A stretch of DNA of 64,000 nucleotides from an uncultured Bacteroidales bacterium (GTDB taxonomy: Bacteria > Bacteroidota > Bacteroidia > Bacteroidales > UBA932), in the NCBI GenBank assembly GCA_944322565.1, contig CALUPG010000005.1, forward strand, positions 62,001 through 126,000, given 5' to 3'. The notes under the pieces are model-generated. The model saw only the letters and a list, made by a program, of their open reading frames with translations, was not told where the DNA came from and did no database searches. Of the stretch, positions 53,663 to 61,252 are shown one piece after another (positions within the stretch are counted from its first letter, which is position 1; every line of letters begins with the position of its first letter). A program made the translations under genes and the position numbers.

Positions 53663-54484
53663 TTATTTGAAGTAATATGTCAGAGTAAGACGTATCTGCC
53701 CGCCTATCTCACCCATACGGGCTTTGAGACTGTCATAATTGTTATCCGCAACAGCGGGACGTTCAGTGCCCTCTTCAAATTCCAATGCAGATTGATAATA
53801 AGTCTGAGTCTCGCCACCAACTGTCGAGACGGTCTTATATTTGACACCGGTATCAAAGCGGGATGAAATTCCGAACTCGGCACCAAGGGCAAGAGGAAGA
53901 TCGGCAATATAAGCCTGAATACCGACAAATGCGCCCAGGCCTACGACAAATGCCCTCTTTGTCGTGGCGGTTTCAAATGCCACCTGTCCGTCCGCACCAG
54001 GGCGATACCCTCCCTCGAGTCCGGTACTGCTGTCCCATCCCAACGGAAGCTCCGCACCTACATAAACATCCAGGATATTACGGCTTGAGAAATGATATGC
54101 AATTCCAGGATAAAGCATTGCATTGGACCGTGAATCTTTCCATGTGGTAAAGCCGCCCAGCACTCCGGCGGAATTAGGATCTTCGACTTCTCCTTTCAGT
54201 GTTTTTGAAGTCTTGTAAAGTTCCAGCCCGAGGCGAGCCTCCAGCTGATTGGTCACCATGTACTTGAAATTGATGAGAGGAAGGGCGGAGAAATTGACGT
54301 CCTTGTCAAATGCCTGCACCATGTCACTTGTTGCCCCGAGATAGATACCGAAGTCCCCGGCCTGTGCACGGTTGCCTGTCCTGATAACTTTGGATGACGG
54401 TTTTCCAGTTGTAATCTGGGCGTAGGAAATGCTGAACCCGCCCCAACAAAGCAACGCGAAAAGCAATACGAGTTTAGTTTTCAT
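53663..54484 (-). CDS. Outer-membrane beta-barrel protein
   Basis: 273 residues. Signal peptide about 1-22 (SISYAQ), then alternating amphipathic strands with aromatic girdles (FGIYLGATSD, YMVTNQLEARLGLELYK, MLYPGIAYHFSSRNILDVYVGAELPLG) and a C-terminal strand ending in Phe-Lys (IRLTLTYYFK). A small OMP of about 8-12 strands, heading an operon with two lipoproteins. Function unknown. Confidence 0.82.
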   Translation of the reverse strand: MKTKLVLLFALLCWGGFSISYAQITTGKPSSKVIRTGNRAQAGDFGIYLGATSDMVQAFDKDVNFSALPLINFKYMVTNQLEARLGLELYKTSKTLKGEVEDPNSAGVLGGFTTWKDSRSNAMLYPGIAYHFSSRNILDVYVGAELPLGWDSSTGLEGGYRPGADGQVAFETATTKRAFVVGLGAFVGIQAYIADLPLALGAEFGISSRFDTGVKYKTVSTVGGETQTYYQSALEFEEGTERPAVADNNYDSLKARMGEIGGQIRLTLTYYFK

Positions 54485-54562
54485 AAAAAGGTCTTTAGGC
54501 TGTACTTTGACAGCAGTTGGTAAAATATTATAATTTGAATGAACTTTTCACCAAATGCATTT

Positions 54563-54594
54563 CAAATATAAGGACAATATCATTATATTCCAAA
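54563..54594 (-). promoter_or_regulatory. Promoter of the three-gene envelope operon
   Basis: TTTG (54591-54594, minus strand), 20 bases, TATATTTG (54563-54570), a full consensus match 79 bases before the start codon. Confidence 0.75.
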
Positions 54595-54601
54595 AGTTTA
54601 T

Positions 54602-54634
54602 AAAAAAAGACAGCCCGTCATTTTCTGGGCTGTC
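54602..54634 (-). terminator. Rho-independent terminator after pnp
   Basis: Minus-strand stem GACAGCCC / GGGCTGTC (8 bases, 10-base loop) followed by TTTTTTT. It lies 43 bases past the pnp stop. Confidence 0.9.
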
Positions 54635-54676
54635 CTTTGTATTTTGTCCGGTCTCCCGGAAATTCCGGGATTAATT

Positions 54677-57070
54677 TCAGAACATTTCCGGCTCGTTGTT
54701 GTAGTCAGGAGTATCGAATCCGGCATCAGCATCATTCTGCGGCTGACTTTCCGGCTGGTTCAGCTGATCGCGGCGCGGCCCCCTGTGGGCATTGTCGCGG
54801 CGCTGTCCCCTGCCCTGGCGACGGTCATCGGCGCCTTTCCTGTCATCGCGGCGGCCGTTGCCGTTCGGGCGGCCTTCGCGACGCGGTCCTCTGTCCCCGT
54901 TCTGCGGCCGAGGCCTGCGCTCCGGCTCAACATACCCGTCCGGCTTTTCAATGAGAGCCTTGCGGGAGAGCCTCATCTTCCCGGTCTTAGGGTCGATTTC
55001 AAGAAGCTTCACATCCACCTCGTCGCCGACATTGATGACATCCTCGACCTTGTCGGTCTTGCCCCAGTCAAGTTCAGAGATATGGAGGAGTCCTTCCTTG
55101 CCCGGGAGAATCTCGACGAATGCGCCGAACTCAAGCACTGAAACGACCTTTCCGTGATAAATCTGGCCGACCTCAGGCACTGCGCAGATGTTCTTGATCC
55201 ACTCGAGAGCCTTGTCCATATTCTCCTTGTTCTCTCCGAAGATGTCAACGACTCCTTCGCTGACTCCGTTGTTGTTCTCCTCTGTGATGGTAACGGTAGT
55301 GCCGGTCTCCTTCTGTATCTTCTGGATGACTTCTCCTCCCTTTCCGATGACGGCGCCGATAAAGTCTCCTGGGATTCTGATCTGGACAATGCGCGGAACG
55401 AACGGTTTGTAGTCTTCACGCGGCTCGCTGATGCATTTCATCATCTCGCCCATGATGTGCATCCTGCCCTGGCGTGCCTGCTCAAGGGCTTTCTCAAGCA
55501 CATCGTAAGAGAGGCCGTCCACCTTGATGTCCATCTGGGTGGCTGTGATGCCGTCCTTGGTTCCTGTCACCTTGAAGTCCATGTCCCCGAGATGGTCCTC
55601 GTCTCCGAGGATATCGCTGAGGATGGCATATCTGTCATTAGGATTCTTCTCGTCTGTGATGAGGCCCATGGCGATTCCGGCTACAGGCTTCTTTATCTTG
55701 ACTCCGGCATCCATGAGGGCAAGACATCCGGCACACACGGTGGCCATGGATGAAGAGCCGTTTGACTCAAGGATATCGGATACCACTCTTACAGCATACG
55801 GATTCTCCGGCGCAAGCGGAACCATCGGCTTGAGTGCTCTCCAAGCGAGGTTTCCGTGTCCGATCTCGCGGCGTCCCACACCCCTCTGGGCCTTGGCCTC
55901 TCCTGTGGAGAACGGAGGGAAATTATAGTGGAGGACGAACTGCTCGGTACCCTGTACAAGGACTTCATCAAGCTCCTTCATGTCAAGCTTGGTACCGAGA
56001 GTCACAGTCGAAAGCGACTGGGTCTCGCCTCTTGTGAAGATGGCAGAGCCGTGCGCACACGGAAGATATCCGACCTCGCACCAGATAGGACGGATCTGGG
56101 TGGTGCTGCGGCCGTCAAGACGCATGCCCTCATCCAGAATCATATTCCTCATGGCAGCCTTTTCCACTGCATGATAATATCTCTCGACCATCATCTTCTT
56201 GTCTTCACGCTCCTCTTCCGGAAGTGTCTGGTAGAACTCTTCCTTGAGGGCGTCAAAGGCATCGGACCTCTCGTGCTTGCCGGAACCGGACTTGGCGATA
56301 GAGTAGCACCTGTCATAGCAGAATGCCTCAACAGCCTTGCGGAGGTCTTCGTCATTTTCCTCGTGGCAGTAAGTCCTCTTCACAGTCTTTCCTGCCTCTT
56401 CCATGAGTTCCATCTGCACCTTGCAGTGCTTCTTGATTTCCTCATGGGCAAACTTGATGGCCTCGAGCATCTCAGCTTCGCTCACTTCCTTCATCTCGCC
56501 CTCGACCATCATGATGTTGTCGTATGTGGCGGCTACCATAAGGTCAATGTCCGCATCAGCCATCTCGCTGAAATTCGGATTAATCCTGAGCTGTCCGCCG
56601 ACTCTGGCAACCCTCACTTCAGAAATAGGGCCGCCGAAAGGGATGTCGCTCACGGCGAGGGCCGATGATGCGGCAAGTCCGGCAAGAGCATCCGGCTGGA
56701 TGTCCTTCTCTGCCGAGATAAGATTGATTGTCACATATACTTCCGCATGGAAATCCTCAGGGAAAAGAGGCCTGAGGGCCCTGTCGACAAGTCTGGCAGT
56801 AAGGATTTCAGCATCAGACGCCTTGCCTTCGCGCTTCATGAATCCGCCCGGGAATCTTCCCGCAGAAGCGAATTTCTCCTTGTAGTCAACCTGAAGCGGC
56901 ATGAAGTCCACATCTTCCTTGGCGTCTTTTGCGCATGTCACGCAGGCGAGGAGCATTGTACCCCCCATTTTTACGACTACAGAACCGTCGGCCTGCTTGG
57001 CCAGCTTGCCTGTTTCGATTTCAATTGTCCTTCCGTCGGACAATTCGATTTTTTTGTTGATGATATTCAT
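54677..57070 (-). CDS. pnp: Polyribonucleotide nucleotidyltransferase
   Basis: 797 residues from the ATG at 57070 ([10 protein letters not shown]); an earlier in-frame start 43 codons upstream falls in the spacer and gives a non-conserved, basic leader. Two RNase PH domains (about 1-230 and 310-540), KH (about 555-615; [16 protein letters not shown]) and S1 (about 625-695; [28 protein letters not shown]) follow in order. PNPase degrades RNA 3' to 5' with phosphate. An Arg/Gly/Asp-rich C-terminal tail of about 80 residues ([20 protein letters not shown]) is probably disordered and RNA-binding. Confidence 0.96.
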   Translation of the reverse strand: MNIINKKIELSDGRTIEIETGKLAKQADGSVVVKMGGTMLLACVTCAKDAKEDVDFMPLQVDYKEKFASAGRFPGGFMKREGKASDAEILTARLVDRALRPLFPEDFHAEVYVTINLISAEKDIQPDALAGLAASSALAVSDIPFGGPISEVRVARVGGQLRINPNFSEMADADIDLMVAATYDNIMMVEGEMKEVSEAEMLEAIKFAHEEIKKHCKVQMELMEEAGKTVKRTYCHEENDEDLRKAVEAFCYDRCYSIAKSGSGKHERSDAFDALKEEFYQTLPEEEREDKKMMVERYYHAVEKAAMRNMILDEGMRLDGRSTTQIRPIWCEVGYLPCAHGSAIFTRGETQSLSTVTLGTKLDMKELDEVLVQGTEQFVLHYNFPPFSTGEAKAQRGVGRREIGHGNLAWRALKPMVPLAPENPYAVRVVSDILESNGSSSMATVCAGCLALMDAGVKIKKPVAGIAMGLITDEKNPNDRYAILSDILGDEDHLGDMDFKVTGTKDGITATQMDIKVDGLSYDVLEKALEQARQGRMHIMGEMMKCISEPREDYKPFVPRIVQIRIPGDFIGAVIGKGGEVIQKIQKETGTTVTITEENNNGVSEGVVDIFGENKENMDKALEWIKNICAVPEVGQIYHGKVVSVLEFGAFVEILPGKEGLLHISELDWGKTDKVEDVINVGDEVDVKLLEIDPKTGKMRLSRKALIEKPDGYVEPERRPRPQNGDRGPRREGRPNGNGRRDDRKGADDRRQGRGQRRDNAHRGPRRDQLNQPESQPQNDADAGFDTPDYNNEPEMF

Positions 57071-57199
57071 GAATGTCTTCCCGACCTGCCTCCCCCTATG
57101 GGAGTTGATTAATAATACTGTTTCCTCGTACTTCGTAAATATATTGTGTTCTGGTCCTGCCGCAGGTCGTTTGTAAGCAGCGGCCAAAGTCTTTTTCAA

Positions 57200-57235
57200 G
57201 AAAAAGGGGGCAATCCATACAGGAAACCCCCTTCT
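57200..57235 (-). terminator. Terminator between rpsO and pnp
   Basis: Minus-strand stem AAGGGGG / CCCCCTT (7 bases, 16-base loop), followed by TTTC. It lies 19 bases past the rpsO stop and 130 bases before pnp. Partial read-through or attenuation could set the rpsO to pnp ratio. Confidence 0.7.
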
Positions 57236-57253
57236 GTCCTACATAAGTATCGG

Positions 57254-57529
57254 TTATTTGCGGAGTCCAAGCTCCTTGACGATAGTTCTGTATCTCTCGA
57301 TGTCCTTCTCCTTGAGGTAATCAAGAAGACGGCGTCTCTTACCGACAAGTTTGAGCAGAGAAAGACGTGTGACATGGTCTTTCTTGTTGCTTTTCAGATG
57401 CTCGGTAAGATGAGCGATACGGTAGGAAAATAGAGCAACTTGACTCTCTGGAGAGCCGGTGTCCGTATTAGACTTTCCGTACTTCGCGAAAATCTCCTGC
57501 TTCTTTTCAGCCTGTAAATATTCAGCCAT
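57254..57529 (-). CDS. rpsO: 30S ribosomal protein S15
   Basis: 91 residues, normal length. The four-helix S15 pattern is clear: [31 protein letters not shown], then [19 protein letters not shown]. It binds 16S rRNA helices 20-22. rpsO next to pnp is a widely conserved pair. Confidence 0.97.
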   Translation of the reverse strand: MAEYLQAEKKQEIFAKYGKSNTDTGSPESQVALFSYRIAHLTEHLKSNKKDHVTRLSLLKLVGKRRRLLDYLKEKDIERYRTIVKELGLRK

Positions 57530-57597
57530 TTTGCAAAAAGATTAATGAGTTGATAAAATTTTATTGCATATTTGCCCTGTCGGGAAACAAGCGGGCG

Positions 57598-57628
57598 CAA
57601 ATTTACATATAAAATCCGATTATACAAA
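57598..57628 (-). promoter_or_regulatory. Promoter of rpsO
   Basis: TTTG (57625-57628, minus strand), exactly 19 bases, TAAATTTG (57598-57605), a full consensus match 69 bases before rpsO. Confidence 0.85.
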
Positions 57629-57674
57629 TTGTCGGCAATTATTTTTAACTGAAAATCTGTTATTTGGCTGAATC

Positions 57675-58619
57675 ATGACAGAAAGGAAATATTCGGACCC
57701 GGTCCTCGGGGAAGTGACATTCAGAAAAAGTCCGGGAAGCCGGAGGCTCAGCATGCGGATACACCCCGTCCGCGGGACATGCGTGAGCATACCCTGGATG
57801 ATGACTTTTGCGGACGGCATGAAATTCTTCATGCAGAAACGGGACTGGGCAATTGCCGCAGCAGAGAGACAGAAGGAAAAGTCAAGGGCAGCGGTTGAAA
57901 GCGGGAAAGCCGTGGGCATCCTTCATGACGGAAGCACAGTACGGACTCTTCTGTCGGAAATCCGCTTTATCCGGGAACGGGACAGGAAACATGAAGCGGA
58001 GAAGCAGCCCGGGGCCGGGGCAGACAGGAATACTGAGAGGCAACATAAAATCAGCCTCAGCATAACCGAAGAAATCAAAGAAGACATCAGGATTTCCGGA
58101 AGAGTGTGGCTGTCACCGGACAGGCCCATTTCCGTCAAGACAATACATTACCCCGACAATACCCCGGAGGAGGGAACTTCAGAATTGTCCGCATTGCTCG
58201 GCAAAGCATTGGCAAGGATACTGCGCGAAGAAGCCAAGTCCCTTCTGCCTGCCAAGCTGTCTTTTCTGGCAAGGCGCCATGGCTTTGAATACAAAGCAGC
58301 GACGGTCAAGCACAATTCCTCCAATTGGGGCAGTTGTTCGGGACTGGGCAACATCAATCTCAACCTCAACCTCGTACGCCTGCCTGAGCCCGTCTGCGAC
58401 TATGTCCTTCTCCATGAGCTGTCGCACCTCAGGCATCCTGACCACGGGAAAGGATTCCACTCCCTGCTTGAAGAACTGTGCGAGGACAACTGTCACCGTC
58501 TGGCATCCCTCGGATGTCCTGATGCAGCCAGAATAATCCGCCACGCAATGCGCTCCTGCTCAGCATTTCCCGTCAGCAGGACACTGGAGACAGAAGTCAA
58601 GACCTACAGAATTTTTTAG
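57675..58619 (+). CDS. YgjP-like (DUF45) zinc metalloprotein
   Basis: 314 residues. The C-terminal metalloprotease-like motif HELSHLRHPDHGKGFH (His247, Glu248, His251, with His257 nearby) and the preceding NSSNWGSCSGLGNINLNL are hallmarks of the YgjP/DUF45 family; the N-terminal VTFRKSPGSRRLSMRIHP is the family's opening strand. Substrates are not settled. A charged insertion near 75-150 (RERDRKHEAEKQPGAGADRN) makes it longer than the usual about 230 residues. Confidence 0.85.
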   Translation: MTERKYSDPVLGEVTFRKSPGSRRLSMRIHPVRGTCVSIPWMMTFADGMKFFMQKRDWAIAAAERQKEKSRAAVESGKAVGILHDGSTVRTLLSEIRFIRERDRKHEAEKQPGAGADRNTERQHKISLSITEEIKEDIRISGRVWLSPDRPISVKTIHYPDNTPEEGTSELSALLGKALARILREEAKSLLPAKLSFLARRHGFEYKAATVKHNSSNWGSCSGLGNINLNLNLVRLPEPVCDYVLLHELSHLRHPDHGKGFHSLLEELCEDNCHRLASLGCPDAARIIRHAMRSCSAFPVSRTLETEVKTYRIF

Positions 58620-58639
58620 GAAATTCAATCAGGAAACAT

Positions 58640-58647
58640 TATCTTTG
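58640..58647 (+). promoter_or_regulatory. -7 element for the outer-membrane protein gene
   Basis: TATCTTTG fits TAnnTTTG, 78 bases before the start codon; no strong -33 partner. Confidence 0.5.
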
Positions 58648-58725
58648 GCAACATTCGGTCCCGGCATAGGGACAAAATACAGGTTATCCCGGACAAGATG
58701 ATCCGGACAATTAAAAGTAACAGAC

Positions 58726-59295
58726 ATGAAAAGATTCTTATTGATGGCGGCACTGATGCTCGGGATTGCATTCGCCGCAAACGCCCAGCCAAGGGCCATC
58801 GGAGGCCGTATCGGAGCCTTGGGAACTGAAGTGAGCTATCAGCACAGCCTGGGCAGCAACTTCATTGAAGCAAATTTCGGCGTTGACTATTGGGGCAGAC
58901 CGGGAGTAAAGGCCGCTGCACTGTACAACTTTGTATTCGCACGCCCTGCATGGACAGCCAGAGGCTCATGGGGGCTGTACGCAGGCCCGGGCCTGACCCT
59001 CGGTTATGTGGACGACTTGGTAAGCCAGACAGTCAAAGGGACATCAATACAAGGCCCTGACGGCTCCCTGATAGTAGTCCCTGACACAAAGGTAAAAGGC
59101 CTGCACTACGGATTCATGATGGCCTTGACCGGACAAATCGGACTTGAATATACATTCTGGTTCCCTCTCCAGCTGTCTGTGGACATCCGTCCGTACATAG
59201 GTCTGCATATAGCCGGAGACGGAAACGGCACCGGATTCTACGACAACGGTCTGTTCGGATTCATCCCGACTGTTTCAGCCAGATACCGTTTCTGA
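58726..59295 (+). CDS. Small outer-membrane beta-barrel protein
   Basis: 189 residues. Signal peptide about 1-20 (FAANAQ). The mature part alternates hydrophobic and polar residues with Gly/aromatic turns (IGGRIGALGTEVSYQHSLGSNFIEANFGV, LYAGPGLTLGYVDD) and ends in Phe (IPTVSARYRF), the C-terminal signature of outer-membrane barrels, here probably of eight strands. Function unknown; monocistronic. Confidence 0.85.
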   Translation: MKRFLLMAALMLGIAFAANAQPRAIGGRIGALGTEVSYQHSLGSNFIEANFGVDYWGRPGVKAAALYNFVFARPAWTARGSWGLYAGPGLTLGYVDDLVSQTVKGTSIQGPDGSLIVVPDTKVKGLHYGFMMALTGQIGLEYTFWFPLQLSVDIRPYIGLHIAGDGNGTGFYDNGLFGFIPTVSARYRF

Positions 59296-59328
59296 ACCTG
59301 AAATGCCGCCGCCGGACAGAGATTCCGG

Positions 59329-59613
59329 CTACGGATTCATCAGGTCAGCATTGACAAAACCGTTGATCTCCTGAATCAGTTCAACGGAAGCAAGTGCCCT
59401 GCTGCGAATTTCCAGCAGGGCATTTTTCATGTCCAGGATTTCATCCGGCATCTCCTTCTCAATATGGTCCACCAGAATATCGGCCTGCGCAGCCGCCTCA
59501 CGAAACGCATTTATAGCCTCGCCGAAACGGGCGGCACGCCGCAGTTCCACGCCCTTTGCGTAAATCTGTCTTACTCTGCCTGCGACATCAGAAATATTCC
59601 CGGCATCAAACAT
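59329..59613 (-). CDS. Small helical protein of unknown function
   Basis: 94 residues from the ATG at 59613. All-helical prediction; the middle (RQIYAKGVELRRAARFGEAINAFREAAAQA) has a TPR-like helix pair pattern. No signal peptide. I do not recognise a family. No partner genes on the same strand. Confidence 0.65.
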   Translation of the reverse strand: MFDAGNISDVAGRVRQIYAKGVELRRAARFGEAINAFREAAAQADILVDHIEKEMPDEILDMKNALLEIRSRALASVELIQEINGFVNADLMNP

Positions 59614-59659
59614 AGAAACATTATAAATCCGGTACAAAAATAATAAAAATGATTATCGC

Positions 59660-59699
59660 AAAATAAAAGGAGCGGTCCGAAATCACTTCGTGCCGCTCC
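59660..59699 (-). terminator. Terminator after the BACON/OB lipoprotein gene
   Basis: Minus-strand stem GGAGCGG / CCGCTCC (59693-59699 and 59669-59675) with a 17-base loop, followed by TTTTATTTT. It lies 52 bases past the stop codon and ends the receptor-lipoprotein transcript. Confidence 0.85.
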
Positions 59700-59750
59700 C
59701 ACCAAGTTATTTTTGTCGAAAACAACTTTATATGCTTCCGATAGGAAGCT

Positions 59751-61232
59751 TTATTCCACTGATGTCACCACCAGATTTACATATTTGCCGCCTGAAATCG
59801 ATGTGAGATATCCGTAGATAGTCCTGGTCTGACCGGACATGTCTGCAATGCCCAGTTCTTCAACCGGATTGTAGATGGAACCTGTTGATGAAGAAGCTCC
59901 GTCTACAGTGAAATTATAATGGCTTCCAGAGATTGAAATCTGGCCGGTAACCTTCACATATCTGATGTCTAGCAAATTTTCACTGTCTACATAAGTCTCG
60001 ATGAGTTCGTCCATATCCGCCCCTGTGAGTTCCTCAGCAGCAGGATATTCAAAATCACCTCCCTCCTCAAGCATCCCGACATAGTCCGGAGAATCAAACT
60101 GAGGCCCGTAATTGTAGCTTCCCATCTCTCCTGCGACCTGGACCTTGTCTCCAACGGAATAGGCATTGTCATAGTCCTTGCCAAAATACACAAGAACCGA
60201 GGCTGTCGCATCCGTGAGCACGAAGCCCTGGGTACAGACTGCAGACACTGTCCCTTCAACGGAGAAATATTCGCCCTGGCCTGCGACGGCTGTCGCAATG
60301 GTGGAGGTCTCCGGCATATTTCCGGTCTGCCTTACTGAAACTGTCACCTCTGAAGTGTTTTCCCCTGAAGCCGAAGAGAGAGTCAGGACAGCCTCACGCG
60401 GAGCTGCGCCGGTATTCTCATCATATGCGATAGTGATTGTGGTGTTGTCCCCAGAGCCGGCAACTCCGGCAAACCTGAGCCACTCGGCATCTGCCGACAC
60501 GCTCACACCGTCACCGCTTACTGATGCGGAGATAGTGAATTCACCGGCCTCCTTCTCGAGCTCATATTCGTTCTTCTCAACCTTGATGAGAGACTTGATG
60601 AGTTCATCCACAGTCACATCCACAAGTTCCACAGTCGTACCGTACTTGGTGCGCGGGCCATGGACCTTGATGCGGTCGCCTTCTGCAATTCCGAGGCTGA
60701 GGAAGTTCTTTGAAGCTCCGTTTGCATCGAGGGTTCCATAAATATAGAGTGAGCCTGTCTCGTCCTGAAGCCACCAGTTGCCGTATTCGGTGTTCTCAAT
60801 GTTGGTAACTGTACCTTCAACGAAATAAATTGTTCCGTCTGTTCCGTCAAGGACCTCCTTGACAGTTGAATATTCAACTTCGCTGAGGTCGGCGGGCTGT
60901 GTGACGATGAGATACTGGGTCTCCTCTCCCGCATTAATCTGAAGCTCGACTTCCCTGTTTGAGAAAGTCTCCTTAGCGGAGAATGAAACGGTAAATTCAC
61001 CGGCTCCGCCGCTCGGAGGGGTGACCGTAAGCCAGTCAGGCATCAGGTCCTGGTTGAAGGTCCAGTCTGCCCCTGCGGTCAGAGTGATTGACTCGCTGCC
61101 GCCTTCGGTCGGGAGACCGATATAGGAATTGCTGACCTTGATATTCTTCAAGGAGCTCATCTCTTCCTCAGTACATCCGACAGCAAAAAATGCGAATGCC
61201 AGAAGTGATGCTATTAAATATCTGAATTTCAT
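59751..61232 (-). CDS. Lipoprotein with alternating BACON and OB-fold domains
   Basis: 493 residues. Lipoprotein signal (lipid Cys20, FFAVGC). Residues about 30-115 form a BACON domain (LTAGADWTFNQDLMPDWLTVTPPSGG, ending LIVTQPA), followed by an OB-like domain (about 120-210; VEGTVTNIENTEYGNWWLQDETGSLYIYG), a second BACON (about 215-305; ADAEWLRFAGVAGSG, ending VSVRQTG), and one or two further OB-like domains (FSVEGTVSAVCTQGFVLTDATASVLVYFG and VKVTGQIS). BACON domains occur in surface proteins that bind glycans or mucin. It follows the TonB-dependent receptor by 20 bases, so the two probably act together at the surface. Confidence 0.88.
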   Translation of the reverse strand: MKFRYLIASLLAFAFFAVGCTEEEMSSLKNIKVSNSYIGLPTEGGSESITLTAGADWTFNQDLMPDWLTVTPPSGGAGEFTVSFSAKETFSNREVELQINAGEETQYLIVTQPADLSEVEYSTVKEVLDGTDGTIYFVEGTVTNIENTEYGNWWLQDETGSLYIYGTLDANGASKNFLSLGIAEGDRIKVHGPRTKYGTTVELVDVTVDELIKSLIKVEKNEYELEKEAGEFTISASVSGDGVSVSADAEWLRFAGVAGSGDNTTITIAYDENTGAAPREAVLTLSSASGENTSEVTVSVRQTGNMPETSTIATAVAGQGEYFSVEGTVSAVCTQGFVLTDATASVLVYFGKDYDNAYSVGDKVQVAGEMGSYNYGPQFDSPDYVGMLEEGGDFEYPAAEELTGADMDELIETYVDSENLLDIRYVKVTGQISISGSHYNFTVDGASSSTGSIYNPVEELGIADMSGQTRTIYGYLTSISGGKYVNLVVTSVE

Positions 61233-61252
61233 AATAATGTCAAATCATCAAA

